In this document: in pieces, positions 57,101 to 59,854 of the stretch
Position numbering within the stretch: position 1 is the first letter of the stretch
Layout: each line of letters starts with the position of its first letter
From: Gammaproteobacteria bacterium
GTDB lineage: Bacteria; Pseudomonadota; Gammaproteobacteria; Pseudomonadales; Porticoccaceae
Direction of reading: 5' to 3'
NCBI GenBank assembly: GCA_018069465.1
Contig: JAGPUW010000019.1
Location: 1-59,854, forward strand
Length of the DNA stretch: 59,854 nucleotides
Notes under the pieces: model-generated
Database searches by the model: none
Seen by the model: the letters and a program-made list of their open reading frames with translations, nothing else
What the model was told of the DNA's origin: nothing
Program-made: the position numbers and the translations under genes

Positions 57101-58498
57101 TCAACCTAGGAGTAAACTAATCGGGACTGACATACCGCTTGAAACTGCAGCTGCTTCAAGTAATGTCTTTAAGTTATCGCTGGAAATACCGCTATTCTGC
57201 TTGCCTTCTAGTCGGCTCTTAACGGCCAGAGCTACAATGGGGAGCGCACCAAATGCAAAGGGGCCGACTATATCCATATCCGCGTACTTTTGCAGGTCGT
57301 CGACAACATCAGAAGTGGTGCCAGTAATATCAGAATGAGTGATCCCGCTATCCAAAATGTCTGACCTTTTATCAGCCATATCACTGGTGCCCAGTACAGG
57401 GACCTCGGGGTTTTTACTAAAATGCGTTCCAAGCCCCGACATACGTCCTTCTGGATTTAGCGCTTTCACCTGGAAAAACTCTCTATTTCCCGTAATAGGG
57501 TCGTACGCTGAGATATCAACCGCCTCCTCATTCTGTTTGTTAAATATATTCAGGTTATATCTTTCTAAAAAACTCGGAGGGCTTTGAATTATTTTTAACT
57601 CCAAATATTTTCCCTGAACGCCGTTAATAAAGCCTCTTATACTTTCATCGTTTCCAGAGAGAAACGAATATTTAGAATTTACTATTTCAGATATTTCATC
57701 GATTGGTTTATCACCAATAAGCTTAGGATACTGTTTCCTCATCGCTTCAATAACTAGCAACTGGTCCCCTTCAAACTCAAGATCCGGGTTTGCAATGAAT
57801 TTAAAGAAAACTCCCATTACCACCCCTGTAGCGGCAGCTGCTTTATTGTTTGCGACCGACCTTCCAACACGTCGCACTGATTCTGCCAACTTTTTAGTGG
57901 CTTTTTGATATCTGAGGCGCTGAAAAAATGGTAGTGCATCAACTTGTTCCTGATAAGCATAAACATTCGCCAGCAGGGGTGAGAGGGCTTCCTTATACAG
58001 TACGCTAACGCTTGGAACGAAGGCAGGGTCGTTTAAGTCCATCTTGTAATCTAAGGCCAGTGCTAACGCAGAAGCCGAGTCGATAATCTTTTTCTCAAGC
58101 TCATTTAACGCTTCATACTCTTTCGCTTTGCCCATCAGTATTTTCTTGGTCAAATAACCAGTTCCGAGCATCAGCCCTAGACCACCAGCAAGTGATGCGG
58201 CCGTAATGATTACTGTCCCTGCAGCGACAGTACCGCCAATCCATGCCAAGGTCGCGCTTGTTGCAGCGGCACCATGTAAGGTGCTGATCGCGGTCCCCGT
58301 CAGAGCAGTCCCTACAGTACCCACAGTTGCGGAGATACCTAAACCGGTTGCAACTGCACCCGCTTTGGCTATCGCGACATTTGAAATTCTTTCAGCCTTG
58401 CCTTTTTTATGTTTATGCAAGACTGCGTTGACCAGTTTTTCCAAGTTCAACCTGATTTTGAGCAAATCGTTCAACAATTGATTATTATCTTTTGGCAT
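57101..58498 (-). CDS. Glycine/alanine-rich membrane protein with putative PD-(D/E)XK-like domain
   Basis: I do not recognise the family of this 465-residue protein. Residues 1-40 are a charged helix; 40-118 form a long Gly/Ala/Thr-rich hydrophobic stretch with glycine-zipper spacing that could make membrane hairpins. A second hydrophobic patch lies at 219-235. Residues 292-410 resemble a restriction-endonuclease-like fold: GKYLELK (Glu300), VDISAYDP (Asp328) and FFQVKA (Gln343-Lys345), the QxK pattern of Mrr-type proteins. The start follows AAGGGGAATTAGG. The gene is alone between a tRNA and broken insertion sequences and looks lower in GC than its neighbours. A defence or toxin role is possible but unproven; loss of nuclease activity is also possible. 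Confidence 0.6.
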   Translation of the reverse strand: MPKDNNQLLNDLLKIRLNLEKLVNAVLHKHKKGKAERISNVAIAKAGAVATGLGISATVGTVGTALTGTAISTLHGAAATSATLAWIGGTVAAGTVIITAASLAGGLGLMLGTGYLTKKILMGKAKEYEALNELEKKIIDSASALALALDYKMDLNDPAFVPSVSVLYKEALSPLLANVYAYQEQVDALPFFQRLRYQKATKKLAESVRRVGRSVANNKAAAATGVVMGVFFKFIANPDLEFEGDQLLVIEAMRKQYPKLIGDKPIDEISEIVNSKYSFLSGNDESIRGFINGVQGKYLELKIIQSPPSFLERYNLNIFNKQNEEAVDISAYDPITGNREFFQVKALNPEGRMSGLGTHFSKNPEVPVLGTSDMADKRSDILDSGITHSDITGTTSDVVDDLQKYADMDIVGPFAFGALPIVALAVKSRLEGKQNSGISSDNLKTLLEAAAVSSGMSVPISLLLG

Positions 58499-58567
58499 AC
58501 CTAATTCCCCTTGGGTTCGGATAATAAGTGCTATATCTGAGGAAGGCGGCCAGCTGATATGTCACAT

Positions 58568-58717
58568 TCAATCTACAAGTGCACCACAAACCTGTCGGAA
58601 CACCTCGTAGAGTGTTTGGTAATTCAAACATTTTCTCGGTCGATTGTTGAGTGCTTTCTCAACCCGATTGATATCACTTACGCTGACCGTATTAAAATCC
58701 GTTCCTTTGGGAAAATA
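58568..58717 (-). pseudogene. IS30-family transposase, C-terminal remnant
   Basis: The minus strand encodes about 48 residues ending at a TGA at 58570, including FPKGTDFNTV, INRVEKALNNRPRKCLNY and QTLYEVFRQ, the conserved C-terminus of IS30 transposases. The rest of the gene is missing; homology stops near 58717, where unrelated sequence begins. Confidence 0.8.
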
Positions 58718-58744
58718 GCAACATTAGTTGGGACACCCATAACA

Positions 58745-58781
58745 AGTTCGTGAGTGGACAACCATCAGAACAACTGGCAAG
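58745..58781 (+). repeat. 37-bp dispersed repeat, copy 1
   Basis: AGTTCGTGAGTGGACAACCA and the following 17 bases (to GGCAAG) recur at 59615-59651 with three differences. Copy 1 lies 10 bases outside the IS3 end at 58791. Confidence 0.75.
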
Positions 58782-58829
58782 GAAGAAAAGTGAATCGCCC
58801 CGGCTTTATCGGAGGCAGTTTTATTTGAG

Positions 58830-59304
58830 TCAGGCAACATTGCTTGACTCAATTTGTTGACGATACATCATTTCAAATTCCACAGGCGGGATATCGCCAA
58901 TGGATCGCAGTAGTCGGCGGTTATTAAACCAGTCAACCCAAGTGAGCGTTGCCCGCTCCACATCGTCCAGGCCACGCCAGGGCCCGTCTTTATGAATGAC
59001 CTCAGCCTTGTATAAGCCATTGATTGTCTCTGCCAGCGCGTTATACCCAAGGCACTTCGTGGGGCAGGCTCTCGTAGGAGTCACCGACACTGCCAACAGA
59101 AGCGTTAAAGCCTGCTTCAGCGAGCCGCTCAGTGTAACGTATGGATAAATACTGACTGCCGCGGTCACTATGATGGATAACCCCTTTTGGTTTGCCTCTC
59201 AGCCAAAGTGCCTGTTCAAGGGCATCTAAAATCAAATCTGGTTGCATATGCTTCAGTACCCGCCAGCCAACGATGTAGCGTGAGAAGACATAGTATGAGC
59301 TAGG
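58830..59304 (-). pseudogene. IS3-family OrfB transposase, truncated and frameshifted
   Basis: Two minus-strand frames together give the C-terminal part of an IS3 OrfB: FSRYIVGW, HHSDRGSQYLSIRYTERL and SVGSVGDSY in one frame, then NALAETINGLYKAEVIH and WVDWFNNRRLL in the other. The break is a 28-base insertion at 59044-59071 between the codons for Tyr and Asn-Ala. The N-terminal Asp of the DDE triad is missing with the 5' end; the second Asp and Glu are visible. Confidence 0.85.
59044..59071 (-). other. 28-base insertion inside the IS3 transposase
   Basis: Comparison with the expected GDSYDNALAET reading shows an extra 28 bases beginning TACCCAAGGCACTTCG on the plus strand. It shifts the frame. 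It contains only a 3-bp CAC-TTC-GTG inverted core, and I see no second copy in the window. The exact boundaries are uncertain by one or two bases. Confidence 0.65.
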
Positions 59305-59614
59305 ACACCCACTCAAATATCATTAGGTGATACGAGAAAGGCCGGGGCAATGGCTTGTGAGGATATCCCCTTAACCTATTGTTTTATATGGGTAAGCACG
59401 GGCAGAGCTTGGGGTGTTACATGGTGTTCTAACGATGAAGAATAAATGGGGGTCAAGTCTAACATTACAACATCTATCAGAAATGAGGGTCAGGTTTTTC
59501 GAGATCACATCTGGCGCGAAGTTGATTTGGACACCCACCTTAAGCCCCAATTCACGTGATGTTTATTATTGGGGCGAGGTTTATTTATCGGGCAGATCTC
59601 TTTTATAGAGGTGC
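59305..59614. other. Non-coding scar region between insertion-sequence fragments
   Basis: About 310 bases with no supportable gene. It holds a third GGACACCCA (59529) and a segment GGGGGTCAAGTCTAACATTA near 59449 followed by a related GAGGGTCAGG near 59483, which look like leftover ends of other mobile elements. A 64-codon open frame at 59414-59608 has no recognisable protein character. Confidence 0.5.
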
Positions 59615-59651
59615 AGTTTGTGAGTGGACAACCATCAGCACAACCGGCAAG
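59615..59651 (+). repeat. 37-bp dispersed repeat, copy 2
   Basis: This is the second copy of the unit at 58745-58781 (34 of 37 bases identical), 67 bases before the IS66 end. The two copies bracket the IS3 fragment and scar region. Confidence 0.75.
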
Positions 59652-59717
59652 CGGATTGGAGTCAGATTATGACGACATATTATTGCTAGAATCGCCACGT
59701 AGTATTGTCGAATCAAG

Positions 59718-59854
59718 GTAAGCGCCAATTCAACCACACCCTAGTCACCTTGATACCCGATGCTTATGCTCTTGGCTTTAATCAGGAGCAATGACATGCG
59801 CAGATCAAAACAAGATTGGCTCGACCTTTTTCAAGAGTTTAAGGCTAGCGGCCT
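59718..59854 (+). mobile_element. Left end of an IS66-family element
   Basis: GTAAGCGCCAATTC at 59718 matches the GTAAGCG terminus of IS66-family elements and is followed 78 bases later by the tnpA start. The element continues beyond the window. Confidence 0.8.
59796..59854 (+). CDS. IS66-family TnpA accessory protein, N-terminal fragment
   Basis: An ATG at 59796 behind AGGAG opens MRRSKQDWLDLFQEFKASGL, the conserved start of IS66 TnpA, before the window ends. Only 20 codons are visible. An overlapping ATG at 59791 in another frame does not give this match. Confidence 0.8.
   Translation, partial: MRRSKQDWLDLFQEFKASG

Larger units (their letters stand above)
58791..59304 (-). mobile_element. 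Truncated IS3-family element
   Basis: The right end TGAATCGCCCCGGCTTTATC at 58791 is an IS3-type terminal repeat just beyond the transposase stop. On the other side homology ends near 59304 at GGACACCCA, so orfA and the first part of orfB are lost. The element cannot move on its own. Confidence 0.75.

Noticed and set aside
59414-59608. 64-codon plus-strand open frame
   Set aside because: No family resemblance; it lies across mobile-element scar sequence.
1-59854. CRISPR arrays, rRNA genes or prophage modules
   Set aside because: No regularly spaced repeats, rRNA-like sequence or phage structural genes were found.

Overview
The window looks like chromosomal DNA of a free-living, probably marine gammaproteobacterium. 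I infer this from housekeeping genes with gammaproteobacterial neighbours (serB divergent from a ytjB/smp-like gene, yeaG-yeaH-ycgB, purL, clpB, gltX, tRNA-Ala) combined with a liu leucine-degradation locus and a large acyl-CoA catabolic block of the kind common in Cellvibrionales such as Spongiibacteraceae or Halieaceae. The exact taxon cannot be fixed from sequence reading alone. Both window edges are mobile DNA: an IS256-type element at the left, and fragments of IS30, IS3 and IS66 elements at the right.

Layout. Positions 1-172 hold the end of an IS256-family element. Positions 210-7500 (minus) are a leucine/isovalerate operon, liuR-liuA-SDR-liuB-liuD-liuE. A perfect palindromic LiuR-type operator at 7533-7546 separates it from a divergent acyl-CoA synthetase and 3-hydroxyacyl-CoA-dehydrogenase-like SDR (7694-10249). 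Positions 10246-12982 carry the ytjB-like gene and serB, followed by a zinc alcohol dehydrogenase with a bidirectional terminator. Positions 14248-21573 (minus) are a tight four-gene signalling operon: REC-PAS-GGDEF-EAL protein, TonB-dependent receptor, YfiR-like periplasmic protein and hybrid histidine kinase.

Positions 22056-39859 are an accessory catabolic block. It opens with a thiolase-fold protein lacking both thiolase cysteines, a DUF35 protein, two MaoC hot-dog proteins and two paralogous acyl-CoA dehydrogenases. This set resembles the retro-aldol side-chain shortening modules known from steroid degradation. Next come a D-aminoacylase-like amidohydrolase, an aldehyde dehydrogenase, a zinc alcohol dehydrogenase and a CoA-transferase. 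The aldehyde and alcohol dehydrogenases are each preceded by a strong sigma-54 -24/-12 match. The block ends with an acetolactate-synthase-like TPP enzyme, an alpha/beta hydrolase, a luciferase-like monooxygenase and an NAD-dependent epimerase-like protein. Together these suggest degradation of a branched or alicyclic compound through CoA thioesters, aldehydes and alcohols; the substrate is unknown.

Positions 39888-44636 (minus) encode the PrkA kinase-YeaH-SpoVR stress module with a candidate sigma-54 promoter. Positions 45111-56846 are core genes: purL, a CnoX-like thioredoxin, a NIF3-like protein, clpB, a LapD-like degenerate GGDEF/EAL receptor, gltX and tRNA-Ala(GGC). After the tRNA terminator the character changes: a lone gene (57101-58498) joins a glycine/alanine-rich membrane segment to a putative PD-(D/E)XK/Mrr-like domain, followed by about 1.3 kb of broken insertion sequences. 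This is the most likely place for an undescribed defence or toxin-like function.
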